NCBI GenBank assembly: GCA_020024215.1
Contig: JAHHUC010000030.1
Location: 1 to 23,619 of the forward strand
DNA from: Oscillospiraceae bacterium
GTDB taxonomy: Bacteria; Bacillota; Clostridia; Oscillospirales; Ruminococcaceae
Length of the DNA: 23,619 bases
Direction: 5' to 3'
Below, in pieces: positions 6,972 through 14,546 of this stretch (positions within the stretch are counted from its first letter, which is position 1; each line of letters begins with the position of its first letter). Below the pieces are notes generated by a model. It saw nothing but the letters and a program-made list of their open reading frames with translations, had not been told where the DNA came from and did not search any database. Made by a program: the position numbers and the translations under genes.

Positions 6972-8036
6972 CTATCCCTCCCGGCTTAATTTAACACACA
7001 CAGAATTTCTTCCGTCATAATTTTTTATCCATTCAAAAAAGGCTGTCAGGTCATCATCGGAATTTCCCAAAACCTCAACATTTCCTCTTTTTAAAATAAC
7101 TCTCAGCTTGTCCTTTAGCCCCAAAGCTTCTATTTTTGCCTCAAGATGCTTTCTTGTGGAGTAATATTCCTTGAGATCTCCCTTATAGTTGGTGTAAAAT
7201 ACCATCCTGTCGCCCAAGGGCCCATAGTCTGCCACAATAGGCTTTATCCTCTCAATATTTTCATCATCTGCCAAAATGCAAACATTTTTTCCGTCCATGT
7301 ATATAGAGTCATAATATGAAGGCTCGATATTTTCCACAAGATATTTTACCAGCGGATCATCAAAATTATATGCCTTCTTTCTCTCACCTGTTGATAAATC
7401 CAGCTTATAGCTTTTGAATTTTGCTCCCTTTGGCAGCGGAAGCTTAAAATCCTGCAGCTTGGTGAAGGAATAATAATCCTGCTCATTTATGGTTATAAAG
7501 CCATCATCAAAAAATGTATCAATTTTTCCTTCCTTGGATTTTAAAAGAAATAACACATTGCCCATATTTTTATTAGCTCCAGAGCTGTAATCATTATGGT
7601 ATATAGGGAAATTCAAAAGATACTCCGCCGCTTTTTTGGCATCGTCACCCTTTAGAATCAGCTCTTTTTCGCTGCCGTTTTCCGGCACCAGCACCGAAAA
7701 GCTTTCTACATCCTCCGGCTTTACAGCAAGGTATTTTGAAACAGGAAACTCCTCATCCTTTTTCCTTGCCTCTTTGCTGTAAGCAGCAGGTACTATAAAC
7801 TGATTGGAGGAATCGCTCAGCTCCTCTTCATAATTTTCTAAGCTGCTGCTTTCCTCTTCTTTATTTTCTTTCTCATCCTCTTCATTCAAGGAGCTTTCGG
7901 GAGCTTTTTGTATATCCATCCGGGATGATGCCTCCTGACTGCTTTCAGACAGGCCTTCTTCCGCTGCCTGATTTTGGCAGGCATAAAGGCTTAATGCCAT
8001 AAGTGCAGACATGAAAAATAATGCTGCTTTTTTCAT
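6972..8036 (-). CDS. Lipoprotein of unknown function
   Basis: The start at 8036 gives 354 residues beginning MKKAALFFMSALMALSLYAC. The lipobox LYAC makes Cys20 the lipidated residue, so the protein is tethered outside the membrane. An in-frame ATG 54 bases further upstream is rejected because GGGGAGG sits just before 8036 and the signal peptide begins there. Residues 21-80 are a Ser/Glu-rich flexible linker. The rest has two parts: about 95-215 (YLAVKPEDVESFSVLVPENG, then an ILKGDDAKKAAEYLLNFPIY stretch) and about 225-350 (VKYLVENIEPSYYDSIYMDG, NVCILADDENIERIKPIVAD, FFEWIKNYDG). No catalytic motif is evident. It is the first gene of a two-gene operon with the secreted protein downstream. Confidence 0.85.
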   Translation of the reverse strand: MKKAALFFMSALMALSLYACQNQAAEEGLSESSQEASSRMDIQKAPESSLNEEDEKENKEEESSSLENYEEELSDSSNQFIVPAAYSKEARKKDEEFPVSKYLAVKPEDVESFSVLVPENGSEKELILKGDDAKKAAEYLLNFPIYHNDYSSGANKNMGNVLFLLKSKEGKIDTFFDDGFITINEQDYYSFTKLQDFKLPLPKGAKFKSYKLDLSTGERKKAYNFDDPLVKYLVENIEPSYYDSIYMDGKNVCILADDENIERIKPIVADYGPLGDRMVFYTNYKGDLKEYYSTRKHLEAKIEALGLKDKLRVILKRGNVEVLGNSDDDLTAFFEWIKNYDGRNSVCVKLSREG

Positions 8037-8073
8037 CTGATCCTCCCCTTTGCTTTTATATTTCTTTATATTA

Positions 8074-8102
8074 AGTATATAAATTTTCACATTCTATTTC
8101 AA
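8074..8102 (-). promoter_or_regulatory. Promoter of the lipoprotein operon
   Basis: On the minus strand TTGAAA (8102-8097), a 17-base spacer and TATACT (8079-8074) lie about 40 bases before the start at 8036. The 8103-8274 stretch is AT-rich, with no gene that I can see. Confidence 0.75.
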
Positions 8103-8274
8103 TACATATTTGTTTTTTAAAATTTTATCAAATTATGTATAAAAATTAAATCTGTGATTTGCCAAAACAGCATAAATCAAATTTTATCTGCAAAAATAAA
8201 GCTTCATGCAAAATCTGCCGGCATTTATAAGATTGTCTAAAATTTGTGACTTGAATAAAAAATGCTTTCAAAGT

Positions 8275-8308
8275 CAAAAAAATGGCAGATGCAAATGCTC
8301 TGCCATTT
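8275..8308 (-). terminator. Terminator of the gct-hgd operon
   Basis: AAATGGCAGA (8280-8289) pairs with TCTGCCATTT (8299-8308). On the minus strand the stem runs into a T run from 8281 to 8275. A second small hairpin, GCACATC-TTTG-GGTGTGC (8313-8330), lies between it and the hgdB stop. Confidence 0.85.
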
Positions 8309-8345
8309 TAAATGCACATCTTTGGGTGTGCTTTTTGTTAAATTT

Positions 8346-9485
8346 TTAAAGGGATTCGGCAAATGCTTCAATAGCTGTTGCAGCCTGACCAAAGTCTCTC
8401 ATCTGCTGGTCAATGCCAAGCTTTATATACTTCACGCCTGCATCATCAAGAGCCTTCTTAAGGGAGGGGTATTCCATTTCCTCAGGGTCGCAGAACTGCT
8501 GCATGAAAAGCACAAGACCGTCTGCCTTAGACTCCTTGCAAAGCTGAGCAACAAACTCACCGCGCCTGTTCTTGTTGGACTGAGGATCAAAGAGCAGCAC
8601 ATCATAATCCTGCGCTGCAAACTGCATGGCAAGAGCCATCATGGGATCGCCTGCCGTCTCAGGGCAGTCCACCCTGAAGGAGCGGGACTCGTGGGCAACA
8701 TCATCGGCTGCAATGGCAATGTTGTTGTCCTCAAAAATCTTCAGGAGTGTGGGATTGTCGCAGATGATTCCGCTTGTAACAACCCTTGCACCCTTCCAAT
8801 TACATACAGGGAGCTTTTCCAGCTCATTGTTAAGCTCAACGAGCATTTCATTGTACTCATTTTTGAGCATAAACCAGGATGCCTTCAATACGTCGCTTCT
8901 CTTTCTTGCTGTGATAACATCAGGATGAGCAGCAGCTAATTTTACAAAGCGCCTTCTCTCTCTTCTGGATACATTATATACCTTGATTGCATTTCTGATT
9001 TCATCATCTGTAATCTCAGAGCCTCTTATCTTCTCCAGCTCTTTTCTGATGTTTGCATACTGAGAAGCTGTGAACTTCATGCCATAATCGGCAAATCTGT
9101 TCTGGGGATGAGCTAAGAAGATGACAGGCATCTTTTCGCTCATAGCCACTCTGATATTCTGGCTCATGGGGCGGAGTGTATCACAGATTGTAGGTGTGAT
9201 AACACCATCGAGCTTATCCATTGTGCCGTCTAAGAGCATTTCAAGATCCAGCTGAGCAATGGCACAGTAGAAGGTAGCGCAGTATTCCTTTGCCTTTGTG
9301 ATAATCTTGTTGTTGCTTCCCCACATTCCAAAGGGAACCATTCCGCCTGCATAAACAAGCTCCTCAGGAACATAATAGGGCATGATTCCGATTGCCTTTT
9401 TGCCTGAAGCCTTATAATCGCTAAGCTGCTTTGCAGGATTGCAGGCAATTTCATTAAACTTAGTAAGTAAGCTTTCAATACTCAT
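8346..9485 (-). CDS. hgdB: (R)-2-hydroxyglutaryl-CoA dehydratase, beta subunit
   Basis: This 379-residue protein is the beta subunit of component D, which with HgdA removes water from (R)-2-hydroxyglutaryl-CoA to give glutaconyl-CoA by a ketyl-radical mechanism. Family sequence is clear along the whole chain: GYxVEEL-type CxPYYVPEELVYAGGMVPFG as KKAIGIMPYYVPEELVYAGG, then EYCATFYCAIAQLDLEMLLD, TPTICDTLRPMSQN, FMQQFCDPEEMEYP and the C-terminal EAFAESL, which from memory also ends the Acidaminococcus fermentans protein. Conserved cysteines in EYCATFYC, ICDTLRP and QFCDPEE are candidates for the cluster ligands. Length equals the A. fermentans subunit. AAGGAGG overlaps the end of hgdA, and only one base separates the genes, so expression is coupled. 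It is the last gene of the operon. Confidence 0.95.
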   Translation of the reverse strand: MSIESLLTKFNEIACNPAKQLSDYKASGKKAIGIMPYYVPEELVYAGGMVPFGMWGSNNKIITKAKEYCATFYCAIAQLDLEMLLDGTMDKLDGVITPTICDTLRPMSQNIRVAMSEKMPVIFLAHPQNRFADYGMKFTASQYANIRKELEKIRGSEITDDEIRNAIKVYNVSRRERRRFVKLAAAHPDVITARKRSDVLKASWFMLKNEYNEMLVELNNELEKLPVCNWKGARVVTSGIICDNPTLLKIFEDNNIAIAADDVAHESRSFRVDCPETAGDPMMALAMQFAAQDYDVLLFDPQSNKNRRGEFVAQLCKESKADGLVLFMQQFCDPEEMEYPSLKKALDDAGVKYIKLGIDQQMRDFGQAATAIEAFAESL

Positions 9486-9486
9486 G

Positions 9487-10758
9487 TTATTTTGCCTCCT
9501 TGTTTGCCTTGTTCTGCTCCATAGCCTCAACAAGACCCTGTACTCTTGTCTCATACTGAGCCGCATTGAAGTTTCTGGGGTCAGCCTGGTCGCCGTCAAA
9601 GCCTGCAACAGGAACGCCTAAATCCTTGTTGAAGCGTCTTTGCATCTCAGGCATATAACCGCTCCAGGGCTTGCAGGAGCGATTGTAGTGAACAAGAACA
9701 CCATCCACCTTGTTGTCGCGGCAGATGCCCTCTCTCCAATCAACACCCTGCTCAATGCAGATGGAATTGGGAGCCTTGCAGTAAGCTCTTACCAGAGAAT
9801 CCATATCGTCGTAAACAAAGCCGAACGCAGGGGCGTAAACAACCGCCGTTACGTTAAGTCCATTTGCCTTCAAGGGCTTAAAGAGCGCCTTGAGGTCGGG
9901 CCAGCAGGGAATTCCCTCAAACATGATTCTGTACTTCTCTTCAAAGGGAAGTGTGGAGGTGCCGTTCTTAACATGCTCCTCAAGCTCAGCTGCCAGCATT
10001 TCAAAGGCCTCGGCAGCCTCGGGCTTAACGCGGGCTGTAACAACGTCAGCCATGTGGTTAAAGAGGTCAAAGCCGCTCATGGGAGAGGGCTTATACTGGC
10101 AGTAGTCACATACCTTGAGCCATGCTTTGGCACATCTGTTGGCATTGTCACATACTTCCTTGAATCTCTTTTCATCCCACTTGTTGCCGGAAATAACCTC
10201 CAGCTGCTTTATAGCATCGTTGAACTGTCCCTTGATGTATTCAACATAGGAATCGTCAACAGTTACATGGTTATTGTAGGGAACATCTATCATGATGAGG
10301 GGAATGTTGTTCATACGGCAGATATTCTCATACCACTTTGTCATGCAGTTGCAGATATTGTTGCAGCAGATGACAAAATCAGGGAGGGGAACTCTTCTGG
10401 ATTCGTTTGTTGTAACAGCACCTGCTGCACAGGCCAGAGAAATTCTTGCATATCCGCAGATATCGGCATCAAAGCCCATATCCTCTGCTATCTGGCACAT
10501 TCTTTCGCCATCGTGTTGAGCTGCAATTCCGGCAGCCTGATTTTCCGGATATACCACCGCAAGACCTAAAGTCTCACAGATTTCAGCGGGGAACTTTGAG
10601 GAAGACCAGCCTACGGGTCTGCCCTCTTCCTTTGCCTTCCAGGCAGCTGCATAAACATCGGATACAACCTTTCGCAGAGCCTGTGTAGCAGGGGAAGCTT
10701 CTTTCTTAGGCTTCTTGGGAGCCTCAGCAGCCTGAGTGTTTACCTGATTTTCAGCCAT
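9487..10758 (-). CDS. hgdA: (R)-2-hydroxyglutaryl-CoA dehydratase, alpha subunit
   Basis: This 423-residue protein is the alpha subunit of the dehydratase. Diagnostic stretches are GWSSSKFPAEICETLGL, YPENQAAGIAAQHDGERMCQ, FVICCNNICNCMTKWYENIC (cluster-ligand cysteines), FNHMADVVTARVKPEAAEAF, the YCKAPNSICIEQGVDWREG stretch and VHYNRSCKPWSGYMPEMQRR. The A. fermentans protein is longer (about 477 as I recall) because of an inserted loop before the MPDFVLCCNN part; here the link is short (AAGAVTTNESRRVPLPDF). The N-terminus has about 16 extra residues rich in Lys, Ala and Pro. GGAGG 8 bases before the ATG at 10758 sets the start; the TTG at 10773 has no ribosome site. It lies between hgdC and hgdB, the classical order. 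Confidence 0.95.
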   Translation of the reverse strand: MAENQVNTQAAEAPKKPKKEASPATQALRKVVSDVYAAAWKAKEEGRPVGWSSSKFPAEICETLGLAVVYPENQAAGIAAQHDGERMCQIAEDMGFDADICGYARISLACAAGAVTTNESRRVPLPDFVICCNNICNCMTKWYENICRMNNIPLIMIDVPYNNHVTVDDSYVEYIKGQFNDAIKQLEVISGNKWDEKRFKEVCDNANRCAKAWLKVCDYCQYKPSPMSGFDLFNHMADVVTARVKPEAAEAFEMLAAELEEHVKNGTSTLPFEEKYRIMFEGIPCWPDLKALFKPLKANGLNVTAVVYAPAFGFVYDDMDSLVRAYCKAPNSICIEQGVDWREGICRDNKVDGVLVHYNRSCKPWSGYMPEMQRRFNKDLGVPVAGFDGDQADPRNFNAAQYETRVQGLVEAMEQNKANKEAK

Positions 10759-10788
10759 TTTTAAAACCTCCAATATATAACCTGTATC

Positions 10789-11571
10789 TTACTTAGAACA
10801 TTTTTCATATCCAAACAAAGCTGCACCTAAAGCACCTACATACTGTGTGATGGGCGAGGTGTAAATTGTTCTGCCAAGCTGCTCCTCAAGGGCCTTGACA
10901 ACGCCGCCGTTCTGTGCGACACCGCCTGTCATAACAACCTTGTCCCTCACTCCCACACGATTTGCAAGTCCTACAACCCTGTTGGCAACAGAATAGTGTA
11001 TTCCGTTGATAATATCACACTTGTCAGTTCCCTTTGCAAGCTGAGAAATAACCTCGCTTTCAGCAAAAACCGTGCAGGTGGAGCTTATGGCAATGCGCTG
11101 TGTGGAAAGAGATGAAAGATATGCAAGATCTGATACCTTTACCTCCAGAACCTTTGCCATAACATCTAAAAATCTTCCTGTTCCGGCAGCGCACTTGTCA
11201 TTCATCTGGAAGTTGGTCATGGCGCCGTTTTCAATTCTCAGAACCTTAACGTCCTGACCTCCGATGTCAATAACTGTCTGCACGTCGGGGAAGATAAAGG
11301 AAGCACCCTTTGCATGGCAGGAAAGCTCGCTCATCTGCTTGTCGATGAAGTCAATGGAATTTCTTCCATAGCCTGTTGCCAATACATAGTCAAGCTCATC
11401 CTTGGAAAGGCCGGATTTCTCTATTACTTCATCAATGGCTCTCTTTGGTCCGGAGGTTCCTGCGCCAAAATCAACAAGTGACTTTGCCACAATTTCCTTG
11501 CCGTCTTTGAGCATAACACATTTTGAAGCTGTGGAGCCTACGTCTATTCCGAGAGTATAAATTGCGCCCAT
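10789..11571 (-). CDS. hgdC: 2-hydroxyglutaryl-CoA dehydratase activator (component A, ATPase)
   Basis: This 260-residue protein is the archerase component A: a homodimeric ASKHA-fold ATPase with one [4Fe-4S] cluster between the subunits, which uses ATP to push one low-potential electron into the dehydratase. Visible motifs: phosphate-1 loop IDVGSTASK (9-17), phosphate-2 region VIDIGGQDVKV (100-110), adenosine region TGGVAQNGGV, and the cluster cysteines C127 (NDKCAAGTGRFLDVMA) and C166 (SSTCTVFAESEV), the same positions as in A. fermentans HgdC. Length is standard. The start at 11571 follows AACGGAAGG. It lies 90 bases downstream of gctB, across a hairpin, and 30 bases before hgdA. Confidence 0.96.
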   Translation of the reverse strand: MGAIYTLGIDVGSTASKCVMLKDGKEIVAKSLVDFGAGTSGPKRAIDEVIEKSGLSKDELDYVLATGYGRNSIDFIDKQMSELSCHAKGASFIFPDVQTVIDIGGQDVKVLRIENGAMTNFQMNDKCAAGTGRFLDVMAKVLEVKVSDLAYLSSLSTQRIAISSTCTVFAESEVISQLAKGTDKCDIINGIHYSVANRVVGLANRVGVRDKVVMTGGVAQNGGVVKALEEQLGRTIYTSPITQYVGALGAALFGYEKCSK

Positions 11572-11617
11572 TAAATTAAACCTTCCGTTCTTATTAGTAA
11601 AATTTTTTCAAGTTTGA

Positions 11618-11648
11618 CAAATGCCCGAAATCAAGTTTCAGGCATTTG
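11618..11648 (-). promoter_or_regulatory. Hairpin between gctB and hgdC
   Basis: CAAATGCC-c-GAAA (11618-11630) pairs with TTTC-a-GGCATTTG (11636-11648) around the loop TCAAG, a 12-bp stem with one mismatch. It begins 14 bases after the gctB stop. No T run follows directly on the minus strand, so it is more likely an mRNA processing, stability or partial attenuation site than a full terminator. Confidence 0.6.
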
Positions 11649-11661
11649 CAGCTTTTGATGA

Positions 11662-12459
11662 TTAGTCTTCCTTGGGAACCTGAATAAATACTTCGTTGGG
11701 GTCTATTTCTTCTCTTATCATCTTGATGATCTCAGGTGTGGGAGCCTCAAGAAGAACCGCTCTTGAAACATCAATGTCAAAGCCTGTGTTCTCAATGACA
11801 TCCTCAGGTGAAGATGTGGGGAAATAGCCTGCCAGATACATTCTCTTTGTTTGCTCGTCAAACTTCATGATGCCCTTGTCGGTAACAACCATCTGAGGAC
11901 CTCTGTTTCCGGGAAGACCTAATCTCTCGCGTCCTTTGGGTCCGTCAATCCAGCCGGGAGAGGTGACATAGTCGATCTTTTCTATAAATCTTCTCTTTTC
12001 ATGCTGCATCATGATTATTGTGTTTGCATATGTTGCAATTCCGTTTGCACCGCCGGAGCCTGTGAAGCGGGTCTTTGGATGATGATAATCTCCGATTGAT
12101 GTGGAGTTTACATTTCCATAAGGGTCAATCTGAGCGCCGCCGATGAAGGCTATCAGTCTTTCTCCGTTGTGCTGCCACTCGTTTGCCTCAAAGCCGATGA
12201 ATCTGACATTGGGCCACTGAACAGCACAGTGAGCCATGAATCTGTTGTCACCTACGGATCTGGGAACCTCTACGGGGTCACAGTCGATAAGTCCGGACTC
12301 AACTATAAGCTGGCAGTTGGGGGCAAAGGCCTTCTTAGCCAAAGAAGCTCCGATAAGGGGAAGGCCTGTTCCTACTATAACAATCTGGCCATCCTCTATA
12401 ACCTTTGCAATGGCAACAGCCTGTAATTCTTTGTTGGTGTAATTGGTGTAATCAGCCAT
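11662..12459 (-). CDS. gctB: Glutaconate CoA-transferase, subunit B
   Basis: This 265-residue class I CoA-transferase subunit moves CoA from acetyl-CoA to (R)-2-hydroxyglutarate (and acts on glutaconate) with GctA. The sequence follows A. fermentans GctB from the first residues (MADYTNYTNKE) to the end (EEIDPNEVFIQVP). The catalytic glutamate is E54 in LIVESGLIDC, the residue that forms the CoA thioester in this family. Other landmarks are GTGLPLIGASLAKK, GGAQIDPYGNVNSTSIGDYH and FTGSGGANGIATYANT. The start at 12459 follows AAGGAGG; an in-frame ATG six codons earlier would place the ribosome site inside the gene. It lies 21 bases after gctA. Confidence 0.96.
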   Translation of the reverse strand: MADYTNYTNKELQAVAIAKVIEDGQIVIVGTGLPLIGASLAKKAFAPNCQLIVESGLIDCDPVEVPRSVGDNRFMAHCAVQWPNVRFIGFEANEWQHNGERLIAFIGGAQIDPYGNVNSTSIGDYHHPKTRFTGSGGANGIATYANTIIMMQHEKRRFIEKIDYVTSPGWIDGPKGRERLGLPGNRGPQMVVTDKGIMKFDEQTKRMYLAGYFPTSSPEDVIENTGFDIDVSRAVLLEAPTPEIIKMIREEIDPNEVFIQVPKED

Positions 12460-12480
12460 GTTTCTTTCCTCCTTCAATTC

Positions 12481-13431
12481 CTACTTAACCTCGGTTGCGA
12501 AGCCGTAGCCGGGAACATTGTTAAGAGCGATAAGGCGGTTGGCACCTAACTTCTCTCTGTACTCCTCAGGGCTCTTTACGCCGTAAACCCACTCATCCAA
12601 AAAGGCCTTGAAGTCCTCATCTGTCTTTGAGGCTGCGCCGTATGCCTTTAAGAATGTGTTGTCATAATCGTAGAAATCATAGCACTGTGTGGGATGTGCG
12701 CCGTAGGGCACATGTACAACAGCATCTACACAGAAAGGAGCAATGGAGTTCTTTGTGGGCTCTCTTCTTATATATTCGTTGGACACAAGCTGCTCACAGG
12801 TTACAATAACCTTTCTTGCGGCGATAGCTATGTCAACATCATGGAACTCATCTCCGATGATTCTGCAGGTGCCGTCAGGAGAAGCCATCTGAACATGGAT
12901 GATAGCTGTATCCAGCTTTGGCACGGGAACTGCAACCACCTTCTCGCCGGGCTTGAAGGGGTTGTCGATATATACAAACTTATCGTTGGGAAGCTTGTCG
13001 ATAGTCTCCCTCACTTCCCTTGAGATGCCCCACTCGTCAGTAAGTCCTGAGCCCATCATAAGGCTGACAGGAAGGAAGGGAAGTCCTAAGGATGCTGCAT
13101 GAAGCATGAGCATGAGAGCATCCTGAGAATAGTCCTCCATAAGAAGCTCTCCATTTTCATAAGCCTTTCTGAAACGACGGGATACATTTGTCACGCCGGA
13201 GTCAGCGGTGTAGCAGTTGATATATGCCTTGACTCTCTTTTCTCCGATGAGCATATCAACGTCGCTTCCGGCAGGGCCTGTTTCAACAATGAAATCGCCC
13301 TTGTTCTGACGAAGAATTTCATGAACAGCCGCAATAGGCTTTCTGTTGGTGGTAAATCCTCCGAATGCAATATGATCGCCATTCTCTACAAATTTGGAAA
13401 CGGCCTCGGAGAGGGTATACACTTTTCCCAT
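12481..13431 (-). CDS. gctA: Glutaconate CoA-transferase, subunit A
   Basis: This 316-residue protein is the alpha subunit of the same heterooctameric CoA-transferase. It has VYTLSEAVSKFVENGDHIAF, GGFTTNRKPIAAVHEILRQ, VKAYINCYTADSGVTNVSRR, the FLPVSLMMGSGLTDEWGISR stretch, IDNPFKPGEKVVAVPVP and VDAVVHVPYGAHPTQCYDFY, all close to A. fermentans GctA (320 residues). That match separates it from acetate, propionate or 3-oxoacid CoA-transferases. The start at 13431 follows GGAGG; an in-frame ATG 69 bases upstream is rejected because it lacks a ribosome site and the extra residues match nothing in the family. It is the first gene of gctAB-hgdCAB and lies divergent from the AraC-type gene. Confidence 0.96.
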   Translation of the reverse strand: MGKVYTLSEAVSKFVENGDHIAFGGFTTNRKPIAAVHEILRQNKGDFIVETGPAGSDVDMLIGEKRVKAYINCYTADSGVTNVSRRFRKAYENGELLMEDYSQDALMLMLHAASLGLPFLPVSLMMGSGLTDEWGISREVRETIDKLPNDKFVYIDNPFKPGEKVVAVPVPKLDTAIIHVQMASPDGTCRIIGDEFHDVDIAIAARKVIVTCEQLVSNEYIRREPTKNSIAPFCVDAVVHVPYGAHPTQCYDFYDYDNTFLKAYGAASKTDEDFKAFLDEWVYGVKSPEEYREKLGANRLIALNNVPGYGFATEVK

Positions 13432-13579
13432 GGTAAAACCTCCATAATCTTTCTTGTTGCATAACAGCACCATTGACAGACAATTATCAAGGATGCGCAA
13501 CTTTCTTAACTGCCCTTTGCGATGAAAACAGCGGGAAGTATTCCTTTAAAAGTTCAAAGCGAGGACAATTTACACACAA

Positions 13580-13588
13580 AGTATAACA
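13580..13588 (-). promoter_or_regulatory. Extended -10 promoter candidate for gctAB-hgdCAB
   Basis: The minus strand reads TGTTATACT (13588-13580), a good extended -10, but the -35 position 17 bases upstream reads AATCTT, far from consensus. A poor -35 is typical of activator-dependent promoters. It would give a leader of roughly 140 bases. An alternative is TTGCAA (13634-13629), 17 bases, GCTAAT (13611-13606). Confidence 0.45.
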
Positions 13589-13617
13589 TATAAAGACGTG
13601 TAAAGATTAGCATCTTT

Positions 13618-13657
13618 TGTTATAATAGTTGCAAATATTGTGATTGAGTGTTATAAT
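13618..13657. promoter_or_regulatory. Direct repeats: candidate AraC-family operator
   Basis: TGTTATAAT occurs at 13618-13626 and again at 13649-13657, 31 bases apart (about three helical turns), each followed by TGCA (TTGCAA after two extra bases in the first copy, TGCAGG directly in the second). AraC-type proteins bind direct repeats. Relative to the candidate gctA start near 13573 the repeats span about -45 to -84. The second copy also covers the -10 of the araC-type gene, fitting self-control. Confidence 0.45.
13629..13657 (+). promoter_or_regulatory. Promoter of the AraC-type regulator gene
   Basis: TTGCAA (13629-13634), a 17-base spacer and a perfect TATAAT (13652-13657) precede the TTG start at 13718 by about 60 bases. 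Confidence 0.65.
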
Positions 13658-13717
13658 TGCAGGAAAGGAAAACTTTAAATTTCAATTTGTTCAAAATAAT
13701 GGAAAGGAGGCAGAAAT

Positions 13718-14536
13718 TTGCAAAATGTGACCTATCAGCTGAAAAAGAGCTTTGATGATTCATGGCATATGGACAGACCTCATTTCCACGAGGATGTGGA
13801 GATTCTCCTTTGCCTTTCCGACGGAGGGAATTTTTTTATAGACAACAAGCTTTACCCCATAAAATCCGGCGCACTGTTTCTTATAAACGAGGCCGTGCTT
13901 CACAGAAGTACGGCAAACAACAGCTATGAGCGCTATATTTTGCATACTCCGCCCTCTGTTTTATCCAATTTATCAACCCCGAAAACTTCCCTTAAAGCAT
14001 TTTTAAAGAAAAATTGCCTAAATATAAATTTGGATGTCAAAACCACCGCAAGGCTGAAGGAAATGTTTTACGATGTTGAAAATTTCAATGAAGATAGTTT
14101 TGGAAGCGACATAAAGCGTATGATGTGCTTTACCTCGCTTCTTTTAGAAATATTCGCAAATTTTGACAAAAATGCCGTTTCTCCCATTGCTGAGGGAAAT
14201 CCCGATTTTGAAAGGGTTTCTGCAATTTTGAAATTTATAAACAACCATCTTTCAGAAACACTTACATTGGACCTTATAGCACAAAACTTTTTTATCAACA
14301 AATACCACCTTTGCCATATATTCAAAAATGCCACCGGTTTTTCTGTTATGGAATATATCATCCATCTGCGCGTGCTCAAGGCAAGAGAGCTTCTCAGAAC
14401 AGGCATGAGGGTTCAGGAGGTTTCAGAGGCTGTGGGCTTTCAGAATAATCAGCACTTTATAAGAACATTTGGCAATCTCACCGGTATTTCACCAAAAAAA
14501 TACGCCAACGAGTATCTGTTGGGATATAAAGAATAG
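13718..14536 (+). CDS. AraC-family transcriptional regulator
   Basis: This 272-residue protein has a cupin-type sensing domain (about residues 10-90: MDRPHFHEDVEILLCL with the HFHEDVE motif, then LYPIKSGALFLINEAVLHR) and a C-terminal double helix-turn-helix (about 170-268). The latter shows LTLDLIAQNFFINKYHLCHI, FKNATGFSVMEYIIHLRVLK and AVGFQNNQHFIRTFGNLTG, the AraC/XylS signature. The start is TTG at 13718 with AAAGGAGG 7 bases upstream; a TTG start may keep its level low. It is divergent from gctA and 10 bases from the phosphate acyltransferase gene. From this arrangement I infer that it regulates the gct-hgd operon and its own operon, perhaps in response to glutamate, glutaconate or a related metabolite. 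The ligand is unknown. Confidence 0.92.
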   Translation: MQNVTYQLKKSFDDSWHMDRPHFHEDVEILLCLSDGGNFFIDNKLYPIKSGALFLINEAVLHRSTANNSYERYILHTPPSVLSNLSTPKTSLKAFLKKNCLNINLDVKTTARLKEMFYDVENFNEDSFGSDIKRMMCFTSLLLEIFANFDKNAVSPIAEGNPDFERVSAILKFINNHLSETLTLDLIAQNFFINKYHLCHIFKNATGFSVMEYIIHLRVLKARELLRTGMRVQEVSEAVGFQNNQHFIRTFGNLTGISPKKYANEYLLGYKE

Positions 14537-14546
14537 GGGGATATCA

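Noticed and set aside
9485..9608. Upstream extension of hgdB by 41 codons
   Set aside because: It overlaps the end of hgdA, has no family similarity, and AAGGAGG sits directly before the ATG at 9485.
9640..10569. Long plus-strand frame opposite hgdA
   Set aside because: It is the mirror of a strongly conserved coding sequence, with no ribosome site or family features of its own.
8346..13431. 2-hydroxyisocaproyl- or phenyllactyl-CoA dehydratase system instead of the hydroxyglutaryl one
   Set aside because: Those use a class III CoA-transferase. Here a class I GctA/GctB pair with close glutaconate CoA-transferase sequence precedes the dehydratase, and HgdA/HgdB match the glutaryl type along their length.
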